Part shown: piece by piece, positions 8,635-17,278 of the stretch
Layout: each line of letters begins with the position of its first letter
Position numbering within the stretch: the first letter of the stretch is position 1
DNA from: an uncultured Geobacter sp.
GTDB taxonomy: Bacteria; Desulfobacterota; Desulfuromonadia; Geobacterales; Geobacteraceae
Direction of reading: 5' to 3'
Assembly (NCBI GenBank): GCA_903925075.1
Contig: CAIYDQ010000291.1
Span: 1 to 41,890, forward strand
DNA: 41,890 nt
Notes under the pieces: generated by a model
The model's database searches: none
Told to the model about the DNA's origin: nothing
What the model saw: the letters and a program-made list of their open reading frames with translations, nothing else
Position numbers and translations under genes: made by a program

Positions 8635-10710
8635 ATGTTTTTCCGCTTGATCGCTGCGGCAGTAATGCTGTTCAGCGCCACCCTTCCCGCCTTCGCCCAT
8701 AACCTCAACAAACTATCCGACGAGGCGCTCACTACCGCTGCCGAGCGCATGAAGGTCAGAGACTTCAGCGGAGCGCACGACGCGGCGCTGAAGAGCACGG
8801 ACCAGGCGGCGCGCCCCTTTCTGCTCGGCATGTCCGCCTTGCGGCTGGAACTCTGGGAGGAGGCTGCTTCCCGGCTTGCCGTAGCCGCCGACTCCTATCC
8901 CCTGCTGGCCGACTACGCCCTTTACCACCAGGGGTTGGCGCTCTCCAAACTTCGCCGCTGGGACCAGGCGCTTCCTCCCTTGTACAAGTTGCTGAAGCAG
9001 TACCCCGACAGCTCCCAAGCCCGCGCCGCCATGATCCTTTACGCCGACACGCTGGCGGCGGGGGGCTACTACAAGGAGGCGCAGCAGAGCTATGCCTCCT
9101 TCATCGAGCGCTACCCGTCGGGCAGCGATGCCATCTCCGCCCTGTTCGGCTCGGCGCTTTGCCGCGACAAGCAGGGCGACCCGGCGTCGGCCGCGGCGAC
9201 CCTGAGAGTGATCTGGCTCAACTACCCCGGTTCTCCGTTTGCCGCCAAAGCAGCCGAGGAGTTGCTGCGGCTCACCGCCGCCGGGGTGAAAACGGAGCGC
9301 TACACCTCCGCGGAACTGTTCAAGCGGGCGAGCATCCTCTATGACCTCGGGCGCGGTTCCCAAGCGGCGCAGGCGTTCGCCGAGGTCCCGGTCGGCGGCC
9401 AGAGCGAAGAATTTACCGCCAGGCTGCGGCTGAAGACCGGGCAGGCGCTCTTCAAGGCGAGACGTTACCAAGAGGCGCAGGCCGTCTTCAAAAACGCGAC
9501 GCAGAAGGAGTCCGCCGGCAACCTCGCCAACGAAGCCAGTTATTGGCTGGCGCGCAGCTTGGACAAAACGGGCAACCGCGACGAAGCCTTCGCCATGTAC
9601 ATGCGGCTGGCGGAGAGCAGCAAGTCCGGCAACGTGGCGGACGATTCCCTTTTGGAGGCGGCATACTTGAAGCGCTTTCAGAGGAAATGGAGCGAATCGC
9701 TGCAGCTTTTCAGGGTATACATCGCCAAGCACCCCGATCAGGAGAAGACCGCCGCAGTAATGTGGGAGGCCGCCTGGGCGAGCTATCAGTCGCGCGATTA
9801 CCAAGGGGCGGCGGCCTACCTGAAAAAACTGGCCGAGCGGGAGGAGTGGCGGGAGAAGGCACTGTACTGGCTGGGCAAGTCGCTGACCGCCACCGGCGAC
9901 GCAAAAGGGGCGGAGGCGTCGTTCGCAGCCCTGGCGGCGGAATACCCGTTCGGCTACTACGCCCTGATCTGCGACCGATGGAGCGCGCTCGCGCAGTTCC
10001 CGCAACTGCCGAAAAGCGTGATCGGGTCGCTGCCGATGCCGGCGGGGTTCGAGCGGGAAAAAGCCCTGATCACCCTGGGGATGGTTAACGAGGCGGCCAG
10101 GGAACTGTCGCGGAGCAAGAAGAAAAACCCGGCGGGGATCGCCAGACTCTACCTGGAGATGGACAACTACAACGGCGCGCTGCACGCCATAGAGCAGGAG
10201 CGGCCGAAAAAAGGCGAAAAGGAGAGCCTGCTCGCCTGGGGCATCAACTATCCGCTCGCCTTCAACGAGGAAGTCGCCAAGCATGCGGCGTTGAACGGCA
10301 TACCGGAGAGTCTGATCTACGCCATCATGCGCACCGAGAGCAATTATTTCCCGGCCGCCTTATCCCCGGTGGGAGCCGTCGGCCTGATGCAAATCATGCC
10401 CTCGACCGCGGAGACCATTTCCAAAGGAGCTTCGGCGCGTCTCGCCACGCCGGAATTGAACATACGGCTGGGTGCCAAGCACCTCAAGAGCCTGCTTGAT
10501 ATGTACGACAAGAACGTGCAGTTGGCCGCGGCAGCCTATAACGCGGGCGCGGGGAACGTCAAGAAATGGCAGAAGGGATTGGGGGCGCTGCCCCGGGATG
10601 AATTTGTGGAGAGCATCCCGTTCAGAGAGACCCGGGAGTACGTGAAGAAAGTGGTGACGGCGATGGAGCTGTACCAGAGACTGTACCGTCTGCCCGCTTA
10701 CAAGAAGTGA
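8635..10710 (+). CDS. slt: Soluble lytic murein transglycosylase (Slt70-like)
   Basis: Periplasmic enzyme that cleaves the MurNAc-GlcNAc bond of peptidoglycan with 1,6-anhydro ring formation. The 691-residue product starts with a signal peptide (MFFRLIAAAVMLFSATLPAFA), continues with a long alpha-superhelical TPR-like body (about 25-520), and ends with the goose-type lysozyme fold: MRTESNYFP with catalytic Glu568, then GAVGLMQIMPSTA, and AAAAYNAGAGNVKKW. The ATG at 8635 was chosen because GGGAG lies 5 nt upstream and the signal peptide begins there; the frame is open 135 bp further upstream, but that stretch encodes no family sequence. Its stop lies 10 bp from the stop of the convergent nucleotidyltransferase, with no clear terminator between them. 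Confidence 0.92.
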   Translation: MFFRLIAAAVMLFSATLPAFAHNLNKLSDEALTTAAERMKVRDFSGAHDAALKSTDQAARPFLLGMSALRLELWEEAASRLAVAADSYPLLADYALYHQGLALSKLRRWDQALPPLYKLLKQYPDSSQARAAMILYADTLAAGGYYKEAQQSYASFIERYPSGSDAISALFGSALCRDKQGDPASAAATLRVIWLNYPGSPFAAKAAEELLRLTAAGVKTERYTSAELFKRASILYDLGRGSQAAQAFAEVPVGGQSEEFTARLRLKTGQALFKARRYQEAQAVFKNATQKESAGNLANEASYWLARSLDKTGNRDEAFAMYMRLAESSKSGNVADDSLLEAAYLKRFQRKWSESLQLFRVYIAKHPDQEKTAAVMWEAAWASYQSRDYQGAAAYLKKLAEREEWREKALYWLGKSLTATGDAKGAEASFAALAAEYPFGYYALICDRWSALAQFPQLPKSVIGSLPMPAGFEREKALITLGMVNEAARELSRSKKKNPAGIARLYLEMDNYNGALHAIEQERPKKGEKESLLAWGINYPLAFNEEVAKHAALNGIPESLIYAIMRTESNYFPAALSPVGAVGLMQIMPSTAETISKGASARLATPELNIRLGAKHLKSLLDMYDKNVQLAAAAYNAGAGNVKKWQKGLGALPRDEFVESIPFRETREYVKKVVTAMELYQRLYRLPAYKK

Positions 10711-10719
10711 AAAGACGGT

Positions 10720-11715
10720 TTAATCCTGCATCTCGATCAGAGAATGGTCGCCGATGTTCATGCGGCGAGTCGAGCCCAGCAGATGCACCGAATCCCCCAA
10801 GATGGAATCATGCAGGATGATATTGGTGACCACGGAATTCCCGTTGACGATGGAATTCTTCAGGATGCTCGCCTCCACGACGCTTCCGGCCGCGATGGAA
10901 ACATTCGGACCAAGAATGCTGCCGCGCACCACCGCCCCCTTCTCGATATGCACCGGTTCGATCAGCACCGAGTCGATCACCTCGCCATGGTTGTGGTGGC
11001 GTCCGGCAAGAAGATAGCTGTTGGTTTGCAGCAGCGTCTCCGGCGTGCCGCAATCGAGCCAGGCGTCGATCTCGGGCGCCTTGAACCTGCGTCCATCCCG
11101 GATCATGCGCATGAAAACCGCCGGAAGGTAGTATTCCCCCTTCACCGTCTCGCAAGCGCTGATGGTCTCCTGCAGGTACCGCATGAAACGAACCCCGTCC
11201 TTTAGATAGTAAAGCCCCACCTGCGCCAGTTTCGACACCAGGGTGTCCGGCTTTTCCACCATGTCCACGATCAGGCCGTCGCGGATCACGTTCACGCCGA
11301 AGCGCTGGTAATCCTCCACCTCTTTGGAATAGATGAGGCCGTCGCAGTCGGCGCAAAGCGCGTGGATGAGGGTCAGATCCGCATCGAAGATGGTGTCGTT
11401 GAAAACTATCAGCAGATCCTCGCCCGGTTCGATGAAAGGCATCGCCAAGGCGACCGCGTGAGCCGGTCCCTGCCTTTCCTTCTGGACGACATAGCGGCAG
11501 TTGAGCGTCGGGAAGGCCGCATCCATGTAGTCGCGGACCTGCCCGCCGTTGTCGTCGGTGATGAAGAGGTACTCGGTGGCGTCCAGGGGCAACAGGCGGC
11601 TGACGATGTGTTCGAGCACCGTTTTGCCGGCGACGTGGACCAGGGATTTGGCCTTGGTATGCGTGTGGGGTCGCAGCCGAGTTCCTTTTCCGGCTACAGG
11701 CAGCAGGATCTTCAT
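10720..11715 (-). CDS. Sugar-phosphate nucleotidylyltransferase (NTP_transferase plus left-handed beta-helix)
   Basis: The 331-residue protein opens with MKILLPVAGKGTRLRPHTHTKAKSL, the G-x-G-T-R-x-P signature of enzymes that join a nucleotide to a sugar 1-phosphate (glucose-1-phosphate thymidylyl- or uridylyltransferase type). FNDTIFDAD matches the substrate/metal aspartate region. After about residue 240 the sequence turns into hexapeptide-like repeats (IEPVHIEKGAVVRGSILGPN), the left-handed beta-helix seen in RmlA-long and GlmU-like members. The ATG at 11715 has GGAG 5 nt upstream; the frame extends 160 bp further but without a site. The exact sugar and nucleotide cannot be read from sequence. 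No other sugar-nucleotide genes adjoin it, so the pathway is open. Confidence 0.82.
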   Translation of the reverse strand: MKILLPVAGKGTRLRPHTHTKAKSLVHVAGKTVLEHIVSRLLPLDATEYLFITDDNGGQVRDYMDAAFPTLNCRYVVQKERQGPAHAVALAMPFIEPGEDLLIVFNDTIFDADLTLIHALCADCDGLIYSKEVEDYQRFGVNVIRDGLIVDMVEKPDTLVSKLAQVGLYYLKDGVRFMRYLQETISACETVKGEYYLPAVFMRMIRDGRRFKAPEIDAWLDCGTPETLLQTNSYLLAGRHHNHGEVIDSVLIEPVHIEKGAVVRGSILGPNVSIAAGSVVEASILKNSIVNGNSVVTNIILHDSILGDSVHLLGSTRRMNIGDHSLIEMQD

Positions 11716-12022
11716 TCCATCTCCTTGGCAATAATTGTATAGAAAGGGGGTTCCGAAAAATTGAGACGACGTTAAGTGCGGAGCAGGATCTCCTGCCGAC
11801 GCCCAATGCAAACGCGCCCTTATGCTAGCACAGAAGCCGCTCGGAAGCCAGCCGACTTTGCGCCGGGAAACGAGCAAGGGCGTGATGGGACACCAAATTT
11901 TCGAGATAATCTATAAAAACGAGTAACCTTGGCGTTCCGGCCAACCCTACCCTAAAATCCGCTTTGCAAGCATACTGATTATCTGTATAGTGCTCATTAG
12001 GGCATTAAACGGAGCAACCACC
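11716..12022. other. Divergent intergenic region of 307 bp
   Basis: The region lies between the divergent nucleotidyltransferase and MarR genes. Its right end holds the MarR promoter and operator (11964-11991). Near the left end, a minus-strand TATACAAT (about 11734-11741) could be a -10 for the nucleotidyltransferase, but no good -35 is present and the leader would be very short. I see no small gene or RNA in the middle 200 bases. Confidence 0.4.
11964..11991 (+). promoter_or_regulatory. Promoter of the MarR-efflux operon with MarR-type operator
   Basis: -35 TTGCAA (11964-11969), 16-bp spacer and -10 TATAGT (11986-11991, 5/6). Between and into the -10 lies the 17-bp near-perfect palindrome ATACTGATTATCTGTAT (11972-11988), with a single mismatched base pair around a central T. 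Size and placement fit a MarR dimer site that occludes RNA polymerase, so autorepression of the operon is likely (inference). Confidence 0.65.
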
Positions 12023-12436
12023 ATGATCGAGATCGAAAAAAACGTCGGCTTCCTGCTGGCCAAGGCGTATCAGCGCGCCTGCGCCATTTTCAAGGAGGAA
12101 TTCGAGGGCTACGACCTTACCCCGCAGCAATTCGGCCTGCTCGCTTTCCTGTGGCGCGAGGACGGCCTCTCCCAGGCCGAGCTCTCCGCGCTCAGCCAGA
12201 TCGACCGCACCACCATGGGCGGGATCATCGACCGGCTGGAAAAGGAAGGACTCATCGAACGGCGCCACCACCCGGAGGACCGCCGCGCTTACCAAATCTT
12301 TCTCACGCCCAAAGGCAAACTTCCCGAAGACGTGCTCTGCGCGGCGGCGAACAGGGTTAAGGACAAGGTAAACGCCTCGCTCACCCCCGAAGAACAGGTC
12401 ACGCTTATTCGGCTGCTTGAAAAGATCCGCCATTGA
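12023..12436 (+). CDS. MarR family transcriptional regulator
   Basis: A 137-residue winged-helix regulator. The recognition region LSQAELSALSQIDRTTMGGIIDRLEKEGLIERR (quoted here in pieces: LSQAELSALSQIDR, then TTMGGIIDRLEKEGLIERR) and the wing HHPEDRRAYQIFLTPKG are classic MarR features. The ATG at 12023 has GGAG 8 nt upstream. It is the first gene of a four-gene efflux operon and has a palindromic operator inside its own promoter, so it most likely represses itself and the pump genes until a toxic ligand binds. The ligand is unknown. Confidence 0.92.
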   Translation: MIEIEKNVGFLLAKAYQRACAIFKEEFEGYDLTPQQFGLLAFLWREDGLSQAELSALSQIDRTTMGGIIDRLEKEGLIERRHHPEDRRAYQIFLTPKGKLPEDVLCAAANRVKDKVNASLTPEEQVTLIRLLEKIRH

Positions 12437-12448
12437 GATGGGGAATTT

Positions 12449-13717
12449 ATGCTGAAATCGATTAGTGCAGCCTGCGTATTGCTGGCGTTCTCATCCGGCC
12501 TTTGCCAGGCCGGCCAGCTCACCCTCTCGGATGCCCTTAAAAATGCCGCTGCCGCGAGCCGGACGCTGAAGATGGTCCAGATAGACGAGCAGATCGCCGG
12601 CGAGAACGTGAAAGCCAACCGCAGCGGCTACCTGCCGCGCGTGGACATGCAGGCGGGGTACACCGCGCAACAGGTGCCCCAAGCCATCGCGTCTCCCGTC
12701 GGCTCTTTTCAAACACAGGACCCCGACTACGGCAGCTTCAGCCTGGGCATAACCCAGACCCTCTACGATTTCGGCCGCACCCGCGCCCGCGTCGCCCGGG
12801 CCGCGGCGACCCGGGATGCGACGCGCATCGGCTACAAGAACCAGGAGCAGGACATCTTCCTGAAGACGGTAGGCTCCTACTTCCGTATCCTGCAGACGGA
12901 AAAAATCATCAAGGCGGCGGATGACGAGGTGACGCAGATGACCGATCATCTGCGCATGGCGAAAATCCTCTACGAGCAGGGGGTGGTGACCCGCAACAAC
13001 GTGTTGCAGGCCGAGGTGCAGCTATCCAGAAGCAAACAGCGCCGTCTTGAGGTCGCCAACCAGATGGACAACGCCTGGTTGACTCTCAACGACGGCATCG
13101 GCGCCGCTCCGGAGTACCGCGCCTCCCTGGTCGAGGAGACGCAGATCGATCCGCGGATTTTGGACAAAGCGGCTGAAGATGCCGTTGCCGGCCGATCCGA
13201 AATCCTTGCGCAGCGAAAGCTGCTGGAAGCAACGGAAATGGACGTAAAGGAATCGAAAAGCGCCTATTTTCCGGAGTTTTTCGCCAAAGCGGGCCTCGAC
13301 TACGTGCAGAACGACAAGGTGAAGGAGCAGGTGATCATGGCGGCGACCGTCGGCTTCAAGGTCAACCTGTTCGACGGTTTCGCCACTACCGCCCGTTTCA
13401 AGCAGTCCGTGGAGAACCGATCCCGCACGGACCTGCGACTCCATCAGATGCAATCCGACTTCGCCCTCGAATACCGGACTGCGGCCAACGACGCCAAGGT
13501 CGCCAAGGAGCGTATCGCCGCCACCGAAACCTCGATACGGCAGGGAGAGGAAAACCTCCGCATCAACAGGGATCGTTATCAGGAACAGGTGGGGACCGCG
13601 ACCGACGTGATCGACGCCCAGACGCTGCTTACCCAGGTAAGAACCGAGCATTACCAGGCTATCTACGACTTCGAGGTTGCAGTGGCGAGGGTGAAGCGGG
13701 CTCAGGGCGAGTTGTAA
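12449..13717 (+). CDS. TolC family outer-membrane efflux channel
   Basis: Outer-membrane component of a tripartite efflux pump, 422 residues. A signal peptide (cleavage near FSSGLCQAG) is followed by two OEP repeats of long amphipathic helices, with family features LPRVDMQAGY, SLGITQTLYDFGRTRARV and the second-half GFKVNLFDGFATTARF. It starts 12 bp after the MarR stop with a GGGGA site, so the two are co-transcribed. The operon order (regulator, channel, adaptor, pump) resembles EmrAB-TolC-type systems. The protein is not E. coli TolC itself, so I give no symbol. Confidence 0.9.
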   Translation: MLKSISAACVLLAFSSGLCQAGQLTLSDALKNAAAASRTLKMVQIDEQIAGENVKANRSGYLPRVDMQAGYTAQQVPQAIASPVGSFQTQDPDYGSFSLGITQTLYDFGRTRARVARAAATRDATRIGYKNQEQDIFLKTVGSYFRILQTEKIIKAADDEVTQMTDHLRMAKILYEQGVVTRNNVLQAEVQLSRSKQRRLEVANQMDNAWLTLNDGIGAAPEYRASLVEETQIDPRILDKAAEDAVAGRSEILAQRKLLEATEMDVKESKSAYFPEFFAKAGLDYVQNDKVKEQVIMAATVGFKVNLFDGFATTARFKQSVENRSRTDLRLHQMQSDFALEYRTAANDAKVAKERIAATETSIRQGEENLRINRDRYQEQVGTATDVIDAQTLLTQVRTEHYQAIYDFEVAVARVKRAQGEL

Positions 13718-13727
13718 ATACAATCGA

Positions 13728-13753
13728 ACCGCGAAGACGCCGAGAACGCGAAG
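13728..13753. repeat. Intergenic CGCGAAGACG-type repeat
   Basis: ACCGCGAAGACGCCGAGAAC and the following GCGAAG form an imperfect 9-bp-period repeat between the channel and adaptor genes. Similar AACCGCGAAGACGCGAAG stretches are familiar from intergenic regions of many environmental bacteria. It sits inside an operon, so it is transcribed. Confidence 0.5.
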
Positions 13754-13787
13754 CGTAATCAGGATTTAATATTCACAGAGGAACTAT

Positions 13788-14819
13788 ATGGCGGAAGAAA
13801 ATGAAAACACGAGCAAGGGTTTGAGCAAAAAGCAGCGCGGCGGCATTATCCTGGCGATAATCCTTCTTAGCGCCGCCGCCTTCGGTGTGCGCCAATGGCT
13901 GTACAACAAGACCCATATCGAGACCGACAACGCCTTCATCGAATCCCATATCCACTCCATCTCCAGCAGGATTCCGGCCATGGTGAAGCGGGTGGCGGTG
14001 GTGGACAACCAGTTCGTGCATAAGGGCGATCTGTTGGCCGAATTGGACCCCTCCGATTACCAGGCTCGGGCAAAAACCGCCGCAGCCAGCCTGGAGATGG
14101 CCCGCAACGAGACCTCGGGAGACTACGCCCAGGTGGAAGGCGCACGGGCGAGCATCGGGCTTGCCACCGCCAGACTGGATCAGGCCAATCTCGACCTCAA
14201 GCGCGGCGAGGCCCTTTTCGCCAAGGAAGTCATCCCCCGAGAGCAGTTGGACCGGCTTTACACCGCCAGGAAAGTCGCCCAGATGCAGCTCAAGGAGGCG
14301 CAGGAGGCCGAGCACCACGCCTTGGCGGTGGTCGGAGTTGCCGGCACCGGTTCCAGGGAGGCCCGAGTGGCGCAAAAGCAGGGAGAACTGGAGACGGCGG
14401 CGCTGAACCTATCCTACACCCGCATTTTTGCCCCCAGCGACGGCTACATCACCAAGAAATCGGTGGAGCCGGGCAATTATCTGCAGCCGGGTCAGGCGCT
14501 GATGGCGCTGGTCACGCTGGACGACGCCTGGGTGACCGCGAACTACAAAGAGAGCCAGCTCACCGACGTGAAGCCCGGCCAGATGGTGGAATTTACGGTA
14601 GACACCTATCCGGGGAGGACCTTCAAGGGGAAAGTGGAGAGCATCATGGCGGGGACCGGGGCGGCCTTCTCGATGTTGCCGCCAGAGAACGCAACCGGCA
14701 ACTATGTAAAAGTGATCCAGAGGATTCCGGTTCGGATAGCCATCGACAAGGGAAGCGACCCGAACCGCCTTTTGCGCGTCGGCATGAGCGTGGTGCCGAC
14801 CATCCTGACGGGAAAGTAA
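13788..14819 (+). CDS. EmrA/HlyD family membrane fusion protein
   Basis: Periplasmic adaptor of a major-facilitator efflux pump, 343 residues. One N-terminal transmembrane helix (about 22-40) is followed by IETDNAFIESHIHSISSRI, the EmrA-type start of the beta-barrel/lipoyl half, then a helical hairpin (about 85-200) and the second lipoyl half with RIFAPSDGYITKKSVEPGNYL, ending in the beta-barrel (TVDTYPGRTFKGKVESI). AGAGGA precedes the ATG by 5 nt. It joins the inner-membrane pump encoded next to the TolC-like channel encoded before it. An approximately 260-bp gap with inverted repeats separates it from the pump gene. Confidence 0.92.
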   Translation: MAEENENTSKGLSKKQRGGIILAIILLSAAAFGVRQWLYNKTHIETDNAFIESHIHSISSRIPAMVKRVAVVDNQFVHKGDLLAELDPSDYQARAKTAAASLEMARNETSGDYAQVEGARASIGLATARLDQANLDLKRGEALFAKEVIPREQLDRLYTARKVAQMQLKEAQEAEHHALAVVGVAGTGSREARVAQKQGELETAALNLSYTRIFAPSDGYITKKSVEPGNYLQPGQALMALVTLDDAWVTANYKESQLTDVKPGQMVEFTVDTYPGRTFKGKVESIMAGTGAAFSMLPPENATGNYVKVIQRIPVRIAIDKGSDPNRLLRVGMSVVPTILTGK

Positions 14820-14836
14820 AACCAAAAGGCTTTATT

Positions 14837-14990
14837 GCCACAAAAAGGCACAAAAGACACAAAATTTTCAAAACAAAGGAACAAAGAGCTCAAGTCTAGA
14901 CGACCGACTACGCTTTGTATCCAGTCTTTAAGATTTACCCCGTTTAAGGTGTTGACTCTTTTTTGTGCCTTTTGTGCTTTTTTGTGGCTA
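14837..14990. repeat. Inverted pair of CACAAAA-type repeats in the emrA-emrB gap
   Basis: The left arm (about 14835-14866, TTGCCACAAAAAGGCACAAA...) and the right arm (14959-14990, reverse complement TAGCCACAAAAAAGCACAAA...) match at roughly 27 of 31 positions and flank about 92 bp. A third related stretch (TTTTTTGTGGCTGAGCAAGG) lies near 15047-15066, just before the pump gene. The arms could pair in the mRNA. The region has no real gene. Confidence 0.7.
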
Positions 14991-15079
14991 AAAGGGTTTG
15001 AGGTTTGCCCCGCTTAAAGGTGTTGGTTTGTTTTTCTTGTTTTCTGTTTTTTGTGGCTGAGCAAGGTTTTGGGAGATTG

Positions 15080-16630
15080 ATGAACGAAGAGAAGAACGTC
15101 AACAAATGGCTGATCACCATCACGGTGATGCTGCCGGCCATCATGGAAATCGTCGACACCTCTGTCGCCAACGTGGCGCTCCCCCACATGCAAGGCAGCC
15201 TGAACGCCGGCACCGACGAGATCACCTGGGTCCTCACCTCTTATCTGGTCAGCAACGCGGTGGTCCTCCCCATGACCGGCTGGCTCGCGCGCATGTTCGG
15301 CAGGAAAAGGTTCCTCATCACCTGCATCATCCTCTTCACGGTCGCCTCCTTCCTGTGCGGCGCCGCGCCCACGCTCGCCATGCTGATCTTCTTCCGGGTG
15401 CTGCAGGGGGCGGCGGGCGGCGCGCTCATCCCGATGAGCCAGGCGATCATGATGGAAACCTTCCCCCCTTACCAACAGGGGATGGCCATGGCCATCTTCG
15501 GCGTCGGAGCCATGTTCGGCCCGATCATCGGCCCCGCCCTGGGCGGCTGGATCACGGACAACATGAGCTGGCGCTGGATCTTCTACATCAACATCCCGAT
15601 CGGCATCATCGCGGTCACCATGGCCAGCTTCTTCATCTACGATCCGAGCTACCTGAAAAGAACCAAGATCGCCGTCGATTACTGGGGGCTCGCCCTCTTG
15701 ACCATCGGCCTCGGCGCGCTGCAGATCGTGCTCGACAAGGGACAGCAGGAGGACTGGTTCAACTCCCCCTTCATCATCGTCTGCTCCGCCGTCTCCTTCA
15801 TCTCCCTGCTATCGCTGATCTACGTGGAATTGACCCATCCCCACCCGATCGTCAACCTGCGGCTCTTCAAGAACCTTTCCTTCTCGGCGGGAAACCTGAT
15901 CATGTTCGCGGTCGGGTTCTGCCTGTACAGCTCCATCATGCTGATACCTCTCTTTTTGCAGACCCTCATGGGCTACAACGCCACCATGGCGGGCATGGTG
16001 CTGGCTCCCGGCGGGATGGCGACGCTGATCTGCATGCCGTTCGTCGGCGCCGTCATCCAGCGCTACGACGGCAGAAAGGTGGTCTTTTGCGGCCTGTTGA
16101 TCGGAGCCTGCTCCATGTTCATCATGCAGCGCTTCACCCTCGAAGCCGCCTATCGCGATTTCGTCTGGCCGAGGGTGGTGCTCGGCGTGGGTCTTGCCAT
16201 GACCTTCGTGCCGCTGACCACGGTCACCCTCTCGACCATAGCCAAGGAGGAGATGGGGAACGCCACCGGGATCTTCAGCCTTTTGAGGAACATCGGCGGC
16301 AGCGTCGGCATCGCCATCTCGGCGACGCTGTTGTCGCGCTACTCGCAGTTCTACCAGACCAACCTCGCCGCCCACGTGAATCCGTACAATCCGGTGGTGC
16401 AAACGAGGCTCGCCATGCTGAAGAGCGCCACCATGGCGCGCGGCATGGATCCGGTCTCTGCGGAGAGAAGTTCCCTCGCCATCATCTACGGGATGGTGCG
16501 GCGGGAATCCTACATGCTCGCCTATAACCGGATCTTCTTCGTGGTCGGATTGGCCTTTCTGGTCATCATCCCGTTGTTGCTGATCCTGAAAAAACCGCAG
16601 CGGCACGCCCCGCCGCCGCCAGCGCATTAA
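15080..16630 (+). CDS. DHA2 family (EmrB/QacA-type) MFS drug efflux transporter
   Basis: Inner-membrane proton-driven drug exporter, 516 residues with about 14 hydrophobic helices. Family motifs seen: IVDTSVANVALPHM in TM1, WVLTSYLVSNAVVLPMTGWLARMFGRKR (motif A region; here as WVLTSYLVSNAV then GWLARMFGRKR), and GVGAMFGPIIGPALGGWI (motif C of drug:H+ antiporters). The ATG at 15080 has GGGAG 4 nt upstream. The frame is open 75 bp upstream, but that part translates the low-complexity repeat. It works with the EmrA-like adaptor and TolC-like channel encoded upstream. It ends 5 bp before a bidirectional terminator. Confidence 0.93.
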   Translation: MNEEKNVNKWLITITVMLPAIMEIVDTSVANVALPHMQGSLNAGTDEITWVLTSYLVSNAVVLPMTGWLARMFGRKRFLITCIILFTVASFLCGAAPTLAMLIFFRVLQGAAGGALIPMSQAIMMETFPPYQQGMAMAIFGVGAMFGPIIGPALGGWITDNMSWRWIFYINIPIGIIAVTMASFFIYDPSYLKRTKIAVDYWGLALLTIGLGALQIVLDKGQQEDWFNSPFIIVCSAVSFISLLSLIYVELTHPHPIVNLRLFKNLSFSAGNLIMFAVGFCLYSSIMLIPLFLQTLMGYNATMAGMVLAPGGMATLICMPFVGAVIQRYDGRKVVFCGLLIGACSMFIMQRFTLEAAYRDFVWPRVVLGVGLAMTFVPLTTVTLSTIAKEEMGNATGIFSLLRNIGGSVGIAISATLLSRYSQFYQTNLAAHVNPYNPVVQTRLAMLKSATMARGMDPVSAERSSLAIIYGMVRRESYMLAYNRIFFVVGLAFLVIIPLLLILKKPQRHAPPPPAH

Positions 16631-16635
16631 AACGT

Positions 16636-16670
16636 AAAAAGGCGGGGAAGTCTCGCCTCCCCGCCCTTCT
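16636..16670. terminator. Bidirectional rho-independent terminator
   Basis: GGCGGGGA (16641-16648) pairs perfectly with TCCCCGCC (16658-16665) around a 9-nt loop. On the minus strand the stem is followed by TTTTT, giving a textbook terminator for the 16673-17249 genes; on the plus strand it is followed by the weaker CTTCTCCTT and would end the efflux operon. The two operons converge here. Confidence 0.8.
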
Positions 16671-16672
16671 CC

Positions 16673-16948
16673 TTATCCGTTCTTTTCTCTCTCCTCGGCC
16701 ATCCTCTGCTCGTGCGCCTGGCGGACCCGATCCAGTTCGGCCCAGTGGGCGTCCCAGTCCTTCCTCCTGACGAAATGGAGCATGACGCTGCCGCCGACGA
16801 TGCATACCCCGAAAAACACCTGCATGACCTTAAAACCGTCCGCCAGTCCGTAGACTATGCAACCGACCCCCACGCAAAAGATCATGGTCTCGGCGCTGAA
16901 AATCCGCCCCAGCAGCGATTTCTCCTGCAATTTCCCCTTGGCTTCCAT
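16673..16948 (-). CDS. Small two-helix membrane protein, function unknown
   Basis: Ninety-one residues with two hydrophobic segments (about 20-36 and 41-60: MIFCVGVGCIVYGLADG and VMQVFFGVCIVGGSVML) and a highly charged C-terminal helix (DWDAHWAELDRVRQAHEQRM) probably in the cytoplasm. I do not recognise the family. AGGGG lies 5 nt before the ATG. It follows ppiC by 19 bp in the same direction and ends at the shared terminator, so the two are probably co-transcribed. Confidence 0.7.
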   Translation of the reverse strand: MEAKGKLQEKSLLGRIFSAETMIFCVGVGCIVYGLADGFKVMQVFFGVCIVGGSVMLHFVRRKDWDAHWAELDRVRQAHEQRMAEEREKNG

Positions 16949-16967
16949 CGATTCCCCTTATGAAGCT

Positions 16968-17249
16968 CTATTCGGTGCGGCTGGTGATTTCGATCAGGTG
17001 GTAGCCGAACTGGGTTTTCACCGGCCCGAGGACCTTGCCGATTTCGCCGCTGAAAACGACTTCGTCGAACTCGCGCACCATCTGGCCGGGGCCGAACTCG
17101 CCCAAGGCGCCGCCCTGCCTGCCGGACGGGCAGGAGGAATTGTCGCGCGCGACGACGGCAAAATCTTCTCCGGCTTCGATTCTGTTTTTAAGGGCGAGAC
17201 ATGCTTCCTCGGTGGCAACCAGGATGTGACGGGCTTGAGCTTTGGACAT
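16968..17249 (-). CDS. Parvulin-type peptidyl-prolyl isomerase (PpiC-like)
   Basis: Single-domain parvulin of 93 residues that catalyses cis-trans isomerisation of prolyl bonds. The signature runs from ARHILVATEEAC through SSCPSGRQGGALGEFGPGQM to VKTQFGYHLIEI. No signal peptide is present, so it is probably cytoplasmic, like E. coli PpiC (93 residues). The ATG at 17249 is chosen for its AGGAG with 6-nt spacing; an ATG ten codons upstream lacks a site and overlaps the likely promoter region. A promoter with a perfect TATAAT lies directly upstream. Confidence 0.92.
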   Translation of the reverse strand: MSKAQARHILVATEEACLALKNRIEAGEDFAVVARDNSSCPSGRQGGALGEFGPGQMVREFDEVVFSGEIGKVLGPVKTQFGYHLIEITSRTE

Positions 17250-17278
17250 GTACTTCTCCTTTGGAATTTTCGTTGTCA

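Noticed and set aside
10711..10719. Terminator between the convergent slt and nucleotidyltransferase genes
   Set aside because: Only 9 bp separate the stops and no stem-loop with T-run is seen; the transcripts may overlap.
14835..15017. Plus-strand open frame translating to a Phe/Cys/Ala-rich 60-residue peptide (with FCAFCAFLW)
   Set aside because: It translates the CACAAAA-type inverted repeats; no ribosome site, and composition is a known artefact of such intergenic repeats.
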